Shown here: positions 23,170-36,035 of the stretch, piece after piece | How the letters are laid out: every line of letters begins with the position of its first letter | Numbering within the stretch: the first letter of the stretch is position 1 | Assembly (NCBI RefSeq): GCF_026210795.1 | Contig: NC_089441.1 | Coordinates: 4,650,001 to 4,714,000 of the forward strand | DNA: 64,000 nucleotides | Source of the DNA: Rhizophagus irregularis | Taxonomy: Eukaryota > Glomeromycota > Glomeromycetes > Glomerales > Glomeraceae | Reading direction: 5' to 3' | Made by a program: the position numbers and the translations under genes | Notes under the pieces: model-generated | The model's input: the letters and a program-made list of their open reading frames with translations, nothing else | Databases searched by the model: none | What the model was told of the DNA's origin: nothing

Positions 23170-24893
23170 TTACTTTATAAAAAAAAATTTTACTTAAAAT
23201 ATATTTAAAATATATTTGATTTTTTTATTTTGTAATTTTTACAAAATTTGAATTAAATTATATACTTAAAATATATTTAATTTATACTTAAATTTTGTCC
23301 ATTTTAGTATATTTTAAGGATATTTAAAATAAGAATATTTTAAATATATTATTATATAAAGCTCTGAATAGGTCAATTTGGTCCAAATTATAAACGGTTT
23401 AGATTAGAGTCTAAGAACTGAACTGATAAACTGGCAGTTTAGTTCAGTTTAATCTGATTTTTATAAAAATGTGAAAAATCGAATAGCCGTCTATCTAGTG
23501 ATCATACAAAATCGAGTTAGTATATATCATTGGATTCGTCTCAATAAGACGTATTGAATGATAGTAAGATAGCATTGATAGATCACAAGTTAATCATCCA
23601 CGCTAAATGATTTATAAATAATTGGAATTAACAAGCTATATATCAGTACTAGAGGCATGATTTTAGCACCATATGATGCATCTCAGTGAGATAAATCCAA
23701 TGAATATTAATTTGTTTGATCACTAGATGGCAAATAATGTCAAGTTTCCCATTTTTTTAAAATTTTTAAGTGTTAAAAATTAAAAATTCTGATATATGAA
23801 TTTATTCGTCATCCAATAGTCATATAAATATGAATTAGGATTTATTGGATTTGTCTTGATAAAATGAGTCGAATGGTGATGAGATCATATTTCTAGTATT
23901 AATAGATCATAAGTTAATTCACGCTAAATAATTTATAAAAAATTGGCATTAGCAAGCTATTTATTAATGCTAGAGATATGATCTTACCACTATTTGAATC
24001 ATCTCATTGAGATGAATCCAATGAGTTCTAATTCATATTTGTATAACTATTAGATGATGAATAAATTCATGTATTAGAATTTTTAATTTTTAACGCTTAA
24101 AAATTTTTAAAAAATATGAAACTTGACATTATTCGCCATTCAGTAATTGTACATAGACGAATTAATATTCATTGAATTTGTCTTACTAAGACGCGTTAAA
24201 TAGTACTAAGATCATGTTTCTAGCACTGATAGATAGCTTACTAATTCCAATTATTTATAAATTATTTAACATGGGTTAACTTGTGATTTATCAATGCTAA
24301 AGATGTGATCTTACTACTATTTGATGCATTTTGTTGAAATAAATCTAATGATATATGGCTTGACTTTGTATAATCACTAGATGGACAGCTATTTGATTTT
24401 TCATATTTTTATAAAAAAATCAAATTAAATTGAATCAAACCAGGATCCTGCTTACTTATAAAATAGGTCACTCCTAGGCCTAAGGTAAAAATTATATATA
24501 AAATTCGTTGCAGATCCTACTATAAAAGAAAATTTTATATTTCATTATTATGATTTTTTCCTTTTTAGCTAATTAATCAATGGAATTTAAGAAAAAAGTA
24601 AGGTAAAAACTATTAGTAAAGGGTTAATTTTTTACAATAAAATTTATTATAAGTAAGCGGGATCCTATCAAACCGCCAGTTTTTCAGTTCTAATACCTGA
24701 ACTGAACTGAACTGAATTTTAAGCCAGTTTTGGATCAGTTCTCCAGTTTAGCTTAAACCGTTTAGAGCTTTATTATTATATACTTAAATTATACTTAAAT
24801 AATATTTAATTTTTGTCTATTTCAATATATTTTAAGTATAAAATAAAATTTTAAGTTCATTTTAAGTATATTTTGACAAAAATATTTTTATAG
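23170..24893. repeat. 1.7-kb concentric palindrome built of three MITE units
   Basis: The outer arms pair: TAAAGCTCTGAATAGG with GTTTAGAGCTTTA, CAGTTTAGTTCAGTTTAATC with its complement near 24690-24750, and TGAAAAATCGAATAGCCG with AGCTATTTGATTTTTCA. Between them lie three related units, about 23475-23740, 23800-24075 and 24130-24400. Each is palindromic, beginning near CTAGTGATC / CCAATAGTCAT and ending ATCACTAGATGG or similar. The middle unit is flanked by inverted copies of TGTCAAGTTTC. The right arm is broken by the MITE at 24442-24666. Confidence 0.75.
24442..24666. mobile_element. hAT-like MITE, best copy of the AGGATCC family
   Basis: 225 bp. The ends are AGGATCCTGCTTACTTATAA and the reverse complement of AGGATCCCGCTTACTTATAA, one mismatch in 20. 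It is flanked by a perfect 8-bp duplication ATCAAACC (24434-24441, 24667-24674). It lies in the right arm of the large palindrome, so it is younger than that structure. Non-coding and AT-rich. Confidence 0.92.
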
Positions 24894-24904
24894 AGTTAAT
24901 ATTT

Positions 24905-26309
24905 TTTGTTTTCTTTTTCTTTATAGTAAAAGGTTATTTCAACTTAGATACTAATCCATTTACCTCCAAATCTTCAAAGTTATTTTACAAGAAAAGCTTT
25001 TTCTAATCTAGAAAGACTTTATTAATAAAAAAATCAGCAGTCTTAGCTTTTTACTTAAGTTTTTTGATTCTGTTATAAAAGATAGTACTTATTATGATTG
25101 ATGCAATGTGTTATCAAAAATTACTGGATCTAATAAGTCCGAATTATTATCAGTTAAATTTGTGTTATTACGATCCAGAGTAAAGTTTATATTAGTCATG
25201 TCTCCTATTAGCTCTTTTTGTTGTTTCGGTTTTGTTAGAAAACTCTGGTAATATTCAGAATAGTTTATTTGAAAGCAGCCATATATAATTGTACTTTGAA
25301 AAACTTCAGTTTATAATACTAGCAAAAAGGTTTAATAAAGTTATTCTTTTTTATCACCAGTAAAAGATACAGGTGTTAAAAAAATTTGGTGCTGTTTTTC
25401 TAAAAAGACTTTCAGTATGTAACTAAACTTACCCTATAAATAGGTCAATATTTTTTGAACAGTAAAGTTGTACTTTAACTTTTTTCTTAACTTTTGCAGT
25501 AAAATATTCAACAGCTATGTTTGCTATTAACATAGTTGGAAAGGTAAGATTGAAAACTCTTTAAAAATGATGTTTATTTTTTACTTACATTAACTTTTCC
25601 TAAATACTTTTATCAAAAAACTGTTTCTATTTTCTATGTAAATTTTTTGGAAATAAGATCTACAAGAAAGAATCTTTTGTAAATTGTATTACAATTTTGA
25701 AATAATAGAAAATCTATATATATTGTTAGAATATAAAATATGATACAGTAATTTTATGTAGATTATTTTGCAAATTCTTTGATTTTTTAATTTTTTAATT
25801 TATTTGATTTATTTAATTTATATTATAATTTTAGAAAAAAACTGGTTTCTGTATACAAATGAAAAAATATATATTAAATACTTTTTTTTTTATTAAATTC
25901 ACTCATAATATGGCATACTAAATTTTTAACATTTTTTCAAAATTCTAAATAAAGTAAACTTAAATCAATACAAGTTAATTTAAGTAAAATAAATCAAAAA
26001 TTTTTTGATTTAAAGAATACCTAAGTTCTAAACTTAAATCAGAATTTAAGATAACTTAAGTTAATTTGAATTAAAATTAAAGTGTAAACTAAAAAACTAA
26101 AACTATTTATAATTTTACTTAAATGAATAAGTATAATATTCTTTAAATAAAATATGTGCTAATTTTTTTTTTTTAAAAAAAAGGAGATAAAAAATTGAAA
26201 AATAATTTTAACAATTTTAATGTGATAAATTCACTAATTTTGATAAACATTTATATTTTACATGATTTTTTGCCAAAATATTACAATCATTTTTTAAAAA
26301 TTTTCATTA
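24905..26309. other. AT-rich intergenic, nothing recognised
   Basis: No gene, RNA or clear repeat. Long T-rich and A-rich runs with TTTAAGTTAAT-type words only. Confidence 0.5.
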
Positions 26310-26705
26310 GACATTATAAAATATAATGACCAAGTTTTCTTACATTTTTGATAATGTCTCTTATGCTTTTGATTTTACATTTATTTTTGGAAATTTGGGC
26401 AAAATTATATTAGTCAATTAATCTTAAATTATTATTTATCTGAAATGTTAATATATCTTTAAATACTAAAAAAAAGGAAAAATTCAAAGTTTAAATTATT
26501 TAAAGAATTATTAATATAATCTGTTAAGTATAAAACTAAGTTTAACCTTAAGTGATTTAATCTAAGTAATTTAACCTACTAGTAAATTTTATATAATTAT
26601 ATAATTTTGCCAAAATTAAAATGTAAATTATAGTCACAATCAAAAACAAGAGACATTGTCAAAAATGTAAGAAAACTTGGTAATTATACTTTATAATATC
26701 CAAAT
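26310..26705. mobile_element. Foldback element, arms about 75 bp
   Basis: Left arm 26310-26383 (CCAAGTTTTCTTACATTTTT, then GATAATGTCTCTTATGC, TTTTGATT) is the inverted copy of the right arm 26631-26704 (AATCAAAAACAAGAGACATT, then GTCAAAAATGTAAGAAAACTTGG). The spacer is about 250 bp of AT-rich DNA. No ORF; target duplication not determined. Confidence 0.7.
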
Positions 26706-28083
26706 AAATAAAATTTATATAAAGTGAAATGAATAATAACACAAATAATTATTGATATAAAATATAAATCTTAGAGGGGTGATTTAACCCAAGGGGGCAA
26801 ATTAGCAAAATTCATCTGTTAATGTTTAACTTAAATTTAGTTATTTGAATTTTTAATTGTTATCTGTTATATAATTCAGTGGAACCTTCCAAAAAACGAT
26901 ATAATTAGAAATGGAAAATTTTCTTATATCAGATGTTAAAACGCATTTAAGCGGAAACGTCCACCCGGGGGATGTGTTTTGTAATAACTAATTACTGTAT
27001 GATAAACGATGATCTAGAATTTGTGGTTTGATATGAAAATATGAAAACCGAGTTTAGCCACCCCCAGTTTCTCCCCCACAAGAATGGGGTAGATGTGCGA
27101 ATTAACAAAAATTAATATGACTATAATTGATTCGTAAAGTCATCATAATTATCGTATGCTACAAGTGATGTGCGGGTGAAATTTCCAGTTAAGTATTTGA
27201 TTCAAGTTTTCCATATGGAACGATATTTAGGCGTGGGAAATATTAGAAGTATAAGTGGGCAGTTGATGTTGGAATCCCTTAAACCGTTTTATGATAAACC
27301 GGGACTTTTACTTGAAAAATAAAAGTCTGATGAATTCGTACAACAATTTTATGTATAAGTTTCTTGCAAAAAAAAAGTAGTAAATTTGTTATCTTTCGTC
27401 ATATGAACTTGTATAATATCTGTTAATTCCCCTTTAAAAGAAGTCATTTGAGTAACATACCCCTAATCCTCATACAAAACATTGTTGAATTTAAACCTTT
27501 GAAGATTTTTAGTTAAACGCTACGTTAATATTTTAAGAAGTGAAGAAAATCATACCGTATCCATATCAATATAAAATAAAAAATAAAACTTAGATAAAAA
27601 TTATTTCATTGTTGCAACATTCGATTTACATATTTCCCCAGATCAAAAGAAACTAAAAATAGTAAGCAAAGGGATTCTTACAAGTAAACTTTTTTATCGA
27701 TAAAGTTTACCAAATTTAGAATAATATGTAATTATTTTCGTCACTGATGGATTGTGATAAGATGATCAGAAAGCTTTTGTTTGGTTTAATTTGAGATATG
27801 CTTTATATAGATTTCAATAAATGGCTGAGTTTAAATACTTTCGGAGCTTGTTGTTTGGTGGTTATCAAATTTTCTTGCATAATCTTATCTAAAGTTACAC
27901 CAATTTATTACTAACTAAAAAAATACTCCCGCGCCATCGAAAGATTTTCACAACTGCTATCTTATGAATTTATATAGTTTCTTAAATATAAATAGGTCCG
28001 AAATTTTACACCATCATGGCCTTTTTTTAAAAAAAAAATTTAATTTTTTTAACAAATTTTCTTAAAGAAAAAAAAATCCGAAA
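26706..28083. other. Upstream region of the phosphoribosyltransferase gene
   Basis: A GC-richer island lies at 26940-27310 (CCACCCGGGGGATG, CCACCCCCAGTTTCTCCCCC). From about 27172 the plus strand reads an open frame containing MERYLGVGNIRSISGQLM and ends at 27328. This could be a fossil exon but I do not recognise it. The core promoter of the gene at 28084 must lie in the last few hundred bases; a TATATAG box at 27971 is a candidate. Confidence 0.35.
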
Positions 28084-29209
28084 ATGTTGGCCGAAAAATC
28101 ATTATCAGCTCCAAACTCTCCCCGTAATTCACTTTATAAACGTCATAGGATGTCTCTTCCAATTTCAAGAGCTTATGTAAATCCTTATTTTTCTTCAAGA
28201 GAGGAGACCGGTGTAATGCTAGCCAAACTAATAAAATATTACGCTCGTAACCCTGATACTGGTATGTTTCTTTCATATCAAAGTGACTAAATAAAAATTA
28301 AAATAATCAGACTAACAAAATAAATTTTATTTCCTCTTAGTCGTCCTCTCTATTAAACCAACTGCTACGGCCCTGGCCCACGAGATTGCCAAAGAATTAG
28401 AATTACCTTTAGATTTATTTCTAGTGAGTTCTTTTCAATTCGATGGTATGACAGTTGGTGCTATCACTGATAAATCTGATCAACCACTATTAAAGGAACA
28501 AATCATCAGGTAATGAATGACATAATGATATGTAATGACATTTTATAAAGTGATTAATAATCTTTATAATAATAAAGGGGTTGTGATATTCCGAAAGAAA
28601 CTATTAATGATTTAATAGCTAAAGAGGTAAGACCGGATTGCCCATTTATGCATGCTGCGGATCAGTTAGATATAGATAATAAGAATTTTTCTTTTAAAAA
28701 ATATTTAGCGAATTGCGCTTGAAACCCTTAAAAAAGAATGTTGTCCGCTAAATTTGCCTTTACCTGCTTCTGAAAATGCTACATTGATTTTATGTACTGA
28801 TGGTATTCAATCTGGACAAAATGCTCGTAATGCTATTGCCATACTGAAAAAAATTTTGGGTTATCGTGGTAAAATTGTGTTAGTCGCCGGTATTATGGGA
28901 TCAGATGCTCAGGTATCAATATTTATAATTTGTAGAAACTTTTAAATGAATCAAATATTGATTTATCTTGTTCTTCCTTGAAATATAGAAAATGTTTATG
29001 AAAGAAACTGAAGATGCTATTGCTGTTCTATGCCCACAAGTTGTTGGTACAGTTGGTATGTTGAAATATTTTCTATCATTTGAAAAAAAAAAATACTCAC
29101 TTGTTTATTTAATATTTTAGCTTCATGGTACGATGATACTCGTGTACTAACGAACGAAGAAGTAAGACAAATCATGTCACAAGCAAGAGATTTATCAAAA
29201 AATATTTAA
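28084..29209 (+). CDS. Phosphoribosyltransferase-like protein
   Basis: Six exons (28084-28261, 28341-28509, 28578-28626, 28709-28912, 28989-29055, 29121-29209) join in frame to 756 nt, 251 aa, with standard GT-AG borders. A Ser/Arg-rich start is followed by a type-I PRTase-like fold: the N-terminal hydrophobic strand VVLSIKPTATALAHEIAKEL, a hood-like LFLVSSFQFDGMTVGAI, and the PRPP-loop region LILCTDGIQSGQNARNAI with the following strand GKIVLVAGIMG. PRTases transfer a ribose-5-phosphate group from PRPP. The loop normally has two acidic residues and then TxxT/S; here it is C-T-D-G-I-Q-S-G, one acidic residue short, so enzymatic activity is uncertain. It resembles the COG1926-type predicted PRTases. 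Substrate unknown; I give no symbol. Confidence 0.8.
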
Positions 29210-30495
29210 TCTTAAGCGTTATTTATTACGTTTTCTTATTTCAGATGTATTTAATATATTGATTTGTACATAATTTCTTTTTTATATTTTATATTTTTTT
29301 CTCTTTTTTAATTATCTAATAAAAAAACCGGGATAACTTGTAAACTAATTTTGTCTATATCACATCATATTTTGCATAAAACATGATTGAAAACTCTTAA
29401 AAATAACGCCGACCTAGTAATAATTGCGGGTCAGGTGTTTACCTTTGGGAAAATGATCTGCCGTTAACAAAATATGCTGTTGATTTTTAATAAAATTCCT
29501 GCTTCTTTGCATAATCACATTTTCAAGCAATTCCTACATGTTTTGTTCGAGAGTGAAAGACCTCTCAAATTTATACAGTTTATTACATACAGTTTTTGCT
29601 TTATATGTTATGAACTGATCTTAATGATTCTGTAAAATAAATTTCCAATGGGTAAACAATAAAATAACTAGGAAAACAGAAACCGTTAAAGTCCGTCGCG
29701 CTTATTTACTCAGTATCTTTTTTTATTAAAAAAAAAAATTACGAAAAATAGCATAATATCGGATATGCATAATATGAAAGCACGTAATACCAAATAAAAT
29801 AAGCAGTGTTACAAAATCAATACAAAATCATCAATGAAACAAGACATAATCAAGAAAGGAAAAAGCGGGGTAATTAGTGAGGTGACGTCAGCGGATGGAC
29901 AGATGGACAGAAGGAAAATTTCATGGGTTAATCCAAAATCGTTAGTTCGTTATAAGTGCTCTACATAGCTACAATAGAAAGTCCTTCGCTACGCTCCGGA
30001 AAATTAACTGTAAAGTAATAATTATGTAATTTGTATTATATCATAGTCTTCCATGTATTAGTACCAAACCACCCATGTAATGTACTCCCGGGCCCCGGGT
30101 ACAGGCGAAATTTGCACCCGTGATAAAAGGTAAATACCAATGATTGATTGATTTTTCAATATATAACATTATTTGCACCATTGCACGCGTAAATTGAAAT
30201 TTCTTATACTTTCAGTGAGGATGAAAAAAAAAATCATTTTTTGTATATAATACGAAAAGATGATGACACATTATTAGTTTATTACCCAGCCTGCAGAGTG
30301 CAGATGACAGACAGATGTCTTCTTTAAAATTATATAATACAATTTCTATTCGTAACTATTTGTACACAGTGATTTACCCGTCACTTTTCTGCCGCACCAC
30401 CCCGCACGTGAGCCGGCATTACTGAATTAAGAAGACGAATAAGATGTGAAAAATAATTTTTTACACGTCTTATGAAAAAGGGAACCGCAGGCACG
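29210..30495. other. Intergenic with a GC-rich patch
   Basis: Follows the PRTase gene; candidate polyadenylation signals AATAAA-like (29318) lie just downstream. 30088-30105 holds the GC-only near-palindrome CCCGGGCCCCGGG, unusual in this base composition. Around 30370-30420 lies GC-richer text (GCCGCACCACCCCGCACGTG). No reading frame I would call a gene. Confidence 0.45.
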
Positions 30496-30935
30496 CAAGT
30501 TTTGTGGGCGCGGTTTGTGTCGATCTTCGCCATATAAGGAACAAGTGACATTTAAGTGTCACATGATCATGTGCAGCCACGAGTTCAAAAACATTAAGTA
30601 TCTGAGGGACTTAGTTTTTTTTTAGTGTCAAAAATTTATTTGTCACCCCCATGATACAAAAAAACCGCGCCCACAAAATGGGATGCGAAACGCAGAGGGT
30701 ATGATACTGTGTAACAAATTTTTTTATTATGATCACATGAGAGAAGAAAAGTGACGGTGATGCAAAAGTATCAGACTTGACATGTGATGCAGTGCTAACT
30801 TGACCCTCCTGCATGCACGTTGTCGATCTTATTCATGGAGTATTGTAAAATATATGTGATCGACGACATGCATGCAGCGGGTCAAGATGACACCTCCAGA
30901 AGGATCAAGTCCAATACTTTTGCGACGGTGATCTG
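30496..30935. repeat. Two nested inverted repeats in a GC-richer block
   Basis: A perfect 17-bp inverted repeat, TTTTGTGGGCGCGGTTT (30500-30516) and AAACCGCGCCCACAAAA (30662-30678), is followed by a longer imperfect one. Its arms are 30761-30828 (TGCAAAAGTATCAGACTTGA ... GCATGCACGTTGTCGATC) and 30858-30924 (GATCGACGACATGCATGCAG ... TCAAGTCCAATACTTTTGCG). The minus-strand open stretch at 30611-30814 crosses both and looks non-coding. Probably a decayed inverted-repeat element. Confidence 0.55.
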
Positions 30936-32309
30936 GGTAAGATTACGCGGTATCTAAAATCGCATGATTATAGTAAAATTTTTGTTTTTCATAGTAATTA
31001 TCCTGCCCAGTTTTTTACATTTTTACTAAGTAATTATGGGGACTTAGAAATTTTTCAGTTATATGGCTTCTTAATGCCGTAATAATGCTGGCCAAACCTG
31101 CTTTACTTTAGACATTCCCAAAAAAGTAAATTTTCATGCTGATTACTTAAAATTAAATTTAATGGAAAAAAATTTGTTAATTTACTTTATATTGAAAATG
31201 GAAGCTATTGTAAATCCAGAATGAAAATATAATTAAAATTTGTGATTTTATTGTATGAATCATATGAAAGTGATTATTTTTTATAGTGTGTAAATATATA
31301 TAATCCTTCACTTTGCTCTGGAGTCTGGACAATAATTATCCATTTTATATTAGATAAATTTGCTAAAAATTTAACATTTTACTATTGATTACTTTAAAAT
31401 TTTAATAAGTTATATAAAGTTGCTAGAGAAACTAAAGGATTTTAGCAGTATAATATTTAGTTGCATATTTATCTAATTTTATGAAATTAATTTTAAGGGT
31501 ATTATATATCATGTGATTTTTTTATATATATCATTTGGCAAATTGTTTTTGTTTACATAATAAATCTTATATGATATTATGTGTTATTAATAACTAATTA
31601 AGATACTAATAACCAATAAAATTTAAAACATATATTTCTATTCATTAAAAGACTTTTTTTTAAAAAAATAAATCTTTTAAAGTTAGTAAATAAAGTTCAA
31701 AAGCATAGCTTTTTAACTATATAAATCTTATTCTTTTATATTAAATATTACAGAAATTTATATTATACAGAAATTTGCTATATAAATTTGCTATATTAAT
31801 CAATATAAAATTTATATGATATGATAATACTCTTAAATTTATTTTTAAATGATTTTTGAATAATTTATACAGTTTTATTTTTAATAATTTCTATATATCA
31901 AAATTTGAGGTAAAAAAAGGATCATGATAAATATAGTATTTGACAAACTTATTTTATTTTTATTTTATTTTATTTATTTATTAAATAGATTTTATTTTAT
32001 ATAAATTATTTTTTATTTTATTTTATTTTTATATATTTATTAGATTTTACTACACATTTACTTTTATATAAAACTTATATTTTATAAAAGGATTCTTACA
32101 AAAAAATAGCTGACTTTTAATATATAAGTTATTTTTTAATAATCAAATTATATATTTTTATAAATAAACAATTCTTTAAATTAATTTTTTTTTATTTTGT
32201 AATAGGATTAAAATTATCTATTAATCAATTTTATTGAAAAAGTAAATAAAGTCTAAATAGCAGATTAATTCTTAGTTTTATACCTTATATAATAATATAT
32301 TAATAAACC
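30936..32309. other. AT-rich intergenic, nothing recognised
   Basis: No gene. A TTTTATTTTATTTTA simple repeat lies at 31952-32035. Confidence 0.5.
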
Positions 32310-32740
32310 AGGACCCTGAACAATTATAATTAAGGTCATATCTTCTATGCTAAAAATTTACTCTTGTCATCCTGAACTTACTTTTAAAGCTATAGATACA
32401 AAACTTTGTAATAATAATTGCCCTCATATTATCTATAATTTTGTTACTTAAAAAGTAATATTTAATAATAGTAATTTTTATTTTTTTGTATATTTCTATG
32501 TATACCAATGGTGAAAAAGCGTATATTTTTTTGCTAAATTTTGCCTGTATAACGATACTTATCTCAAATTCTAATCAGTAGATTTACAAGATTTTGGTAT
32601 CAAAAGATTCTTCTCTTCAAAAGAAACATTTTTTTTCTATAGTAAAAAATAATATTAACTTAATAAAATTACATGTTAAAAGAAAAATAAAGTTTAAAAC
32701 ATAGTAAGATATGACCACAATTATAATTATCCAGGGTTCT
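32310..32740. mobile_element. hAT-like MITE with AGGACCCTGAACAATTATAA ends
   Basis: 431 bp. The left end AGGACCCTGAACAATTATAA pairs with the right end, reverse complement AGAACCCTGGATAATTATAA, and both continue into GGTCATATCTT. A perfect 8-bp duplication AATAAACC flanks it (32302-32309, 32741-32748). The terminal AGGACCC matches the other hAT-like elements in this window but the interior differs. Open stretches inside are hydrophobic noise. Confidence 0.88.
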
Positions 32741-33580
32741 AATAAACCTATAAATACATTACAATTAAAAAAAAAAAATTTAATATTTATAAGTTTCAAT
32801 ATATTTTGCATTTGATAAGTATAATTAATAAATATTTAATAAATCTAATTCTATATTCCATATTTTATTTCAATTCTATTTTTATTCTTAAATCTAATTT
32901 CATATTTCAAAATTCTATACTTAATTTTAAATTAACATTATATTCTAATTCAATACTTTACTCTAATTTTAAACTAGTATTAAATATTTACCTATTAAAT
33001 CAAGTTTTACCATTTTAAATGAACTTCAAGTTCTTTTTGTATTTGAAATTTTGCATTTACAACTAATGTAATATAAATTAAAAGTAAAATTTTTATTATT
33101 TATTTATATTTATATTTATTTATTTTATAAAATGTATGTATGATGAAAAATAAAAGGATGAAAAAGGAAAAAAATCAATTATAAGAAAAAATAGATTATT
33201 ATAGTTTACTATTATCACTTTAATCAGACTTATTAGCTGATTGAGAAAATTTATTTATAATCTGATCAATTAAAATAACCATGTTTCACTATATAAATCG
33301 CGTCTAACTTATTATTCTTTTATAAACATATTAATGAAATCGAGCTAAAGGTACTATATTATACTAGAGAAATTTCCATAGTTATTTAGATTAGATTTTA
33401 ATAATATAAATAATGTGTTGTAATTACACGTTATATATCATAGCAGATAGTTATAACTTTTTTTAATATTAACCAATAGATGCTCGAAAGTCCTGATAAG
33501 TCACGTGGAATGAAATTTATATTTTATCGGATATTTATTTCTACAAGCTTCTGCTATCCTATTTGTTATAATTTTAAGCG
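32741..33580. other. Low-complexity region and UBA3 upstream DNA
   Basis: 32822-33010 is a run of TTCTATTT/CTAATTTCA words, a degenerate simple repeat that creates a spurious open frame. 33310-33580 is the probable UBA3 promoter and 5' leader; no distinctive motif seen. Confidence 0.5.
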
Positions 33581-35482
33581 ATGGCCGAAATTCAAATGCA
33601 AACCGACGTTCCTACGCCTCAAGACGGTTTAGAGCAAACAAATAAGAAATGTCCTGATCGTTGGTCCCATCTTTACAAAATTTTAGATAGACGTGGTCCC
33701 TTTGCTGATCCAAGTTTTACTCCTGGTCACGGCGAAGTACTGGACTCTAGTTTTATTTTCCTACGTGTTTTTTCTCGGTAGTTTTCCCTTTTTATCACTA
33801 TATTTATAGATCAATTAACTTTTCTAACTACTTACTTTTCAAACATAGGAAATTTTACTCAATACTTGTAAAGTTCTTGTCATTGGAGCTGGCGGATTAG
33901 GATGTGAAATACTCAAAAATTTGGCACTTTCTGGTTTTAAAAACATCGAAGTGATAGATATGGACACTATTGATCTTTCAAATTTAAATAGACAATTTCT
34001 TTTTAGGTATTTATATATTTGATTGATTTTAATATTTTATATTATCTAATTAATTATAATTGTCTCATATTAGACCCTCAGACGTTGGTAAACCAAAAGC
34101 AAAAGTAGCTGCAGAATTTATCATGAAACGTGCTACTGATGTAAAAGTTACCTAGTAAGTATTGTCTTAGAATTAAATCTCTGTTTCTAAAAAACGTGAT
34201 TTTGTAATTTATTTCGTAATTTAGTTATCATGGAAAGATTCAAGATAAAGACGATGATTACTATCTTGGATATCAACTTATTATCTGTGGCTTAGATTCC
34301 GTTGACGCGCGTAGGTGGATAAATGCTACTCTCGTGAATCTTGTCGATGGTGAACCGGAACGAATTAGAGTATTGGTTGACGGAGGAACTGAAGGTAAGA
34401 AATATAAAACTTTAAATGTCTCATTAATATCACAAATTATTAATTGAATTAATTGAATTATTTACTTAATTAGGTTTTAAGGGTCAAGCTAGAGTCATCA
34501 TTCCTACTATAACATCATGTTATGAGTGTTCTCTTGACATGTTAAGTAAACAAAGGACTTTCCCTATTTGTACTATTGCTAATACACCAAGATTGCCTGA
34601 ACATTGTATTGAGTGGGCATCTGTCATACAATGGCCAAAAGAACGATCAGGTTATATTTTATTAATTTAATTATTTAATTAATGATTAATTAATTGATTA
34701 TGATTAATTTGAATATGCGCTTTTTGATATTCTTAGATATTAAAATGGACACGGATGAACCAACGCATATACAATGGTTATACGAGACAGCATTGAAAAG
34801 AGCGAAAGAATTTAACATTACAGGTGTTACTTACTCGCTCACTCAGGGTGTTGTAAAAAATATCATTCCAGCAATCGCTTCTACAAATGCTATAATTGCA
34901 GGTATAAATCTAACGAATGTCGTTTTTATTTTGAACATGCGTCGATATATAATTTTTTTTTGTTTTTACTATGTTAGCCTCATGCTGTAACGAAGCATTC
35001 AAACTTATCACCAACGCTCAGCCATATCTTAACAATTACATGATGTACACTGGCAATGAAGGATTATACACTTATACGTTTGAGCATCAAAAGAAACCAG
35101 ATTGTCCCGTATGTGGTAATGAACGTGTCTCAATGGAGGTTAGCAAGGAAATAACTGTTGAAGATTTTATCGAATATCTACAGGAGAAACAAGATATGTA
35201 AGTATTTTTGAATTTTAATTCATATTTAATTCTTTTGAATAATAATGTGTATTTATATACATATATTTATTTCTTATATTTGACAGTCAACTTAAAAAAC
35301 CAAGTTTATCGCACGCCAATACCAATGAAAAAATTTATTGGCAATCACCGCCTTTCTTTGAACAAAAGACTAGACCGAATCTGGAAAAGAAGTTAATAGA
35401 AATGGTGAAGCAGGACGACGAAATAACTGTAACTGACACTACTTTGCCAATTTCGTTACAAATCGTTATTTCCTACATCTAA
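33581..35482 (+). CDS. UBA3: NEDD8-activating enzyme E1 catalytic subunit
   Basis: Eight exons (33581-33736, 33849-34006, 34074-34154, 34225-34394, 34474-34650, 34737-34901, 34978-35197, 35287-35482) give 1323 nt, 440 aa, all in frame; human UBA3 is 463 aa. The nucleotide-binding motif [14 protein letters not shown] is at about 61-74, the adenylation signature [17 protein letters not shown] follows, and the catalytic cysteine is in [19 protein letters not shown] (Cys 221). Zinc ligands are CxxC at 204-207 and CPVC at 345-348. The C-terminus is the ubiquitin-fold domain that recruits the E2 UBC12. With NAE1/ULA1 it adenylates NEDD8 and passes it to the E2, activating cullin ligases. The exon-1 donor GTACTG is weak; I chose it because it alone joins phase 0 to [13 protein letters not shown]. 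Convergent with MOG1. Confidence 0.95.
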
Positions 35483-36035
35483 AAAATAGTTTATTAATAT
35501 AAATCGATGCCTTAACATATAATATGTACTTTATGTTTTTATTTGATTATTAGTTTTTATTAAATGTAAGGAATGAATGGTTATCATATTACAATAATTT
35601 TATATACAGTATATACTTATTTACAAGGTCTGTCATAATTATTATCTTGCAGCACGAATATTTTACGAGTCGCAAAATTCAATATCAAATGATACAGCCC
35701 TATATGCATTTGCTTGTTACCTCATGCAGTTTAATTCTTTTGGTTATTCGATAGTCAGTCAATATGAACTTGTCCTAATTTTAATGTCTTATATTTATAT
35801 TGTATCATAATATCATAAATTTAATTTGCTCTTAAAAGGTTTATAATATAAATTTACTTCTTTAATTGAAGTAATAATATTTAGGTATTTAAATCCAAGT
35901 TATTCATTAGTTATTCATTGGGAAAATAGTTCATAATGTTGTAAATTATAAATTGACTTTTATTTTATAATATGATAATATATATATATATATATATTTA
36001 AAATACTAATATATATATATCAAAAAAAAAATAAA
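35483..36035. other. Convergent intergenic region UBA3/MOG1
   Basis: Holds the 3' regions of both genes and a TA-dinucleotide run (about 35977-36020). No other feature seen. Confidence 0.6.

Noticed and set aside
30611-30814. Minus-strand 67-codon frame
   Set aside because: Crosses the inverted repeats; no conserved motif and no exon context.
32617-33018. Frames on both strands upstream of UBA3
   Set aside because: MITE end and TTCTATTT simple repeat; hydrophobic noise.
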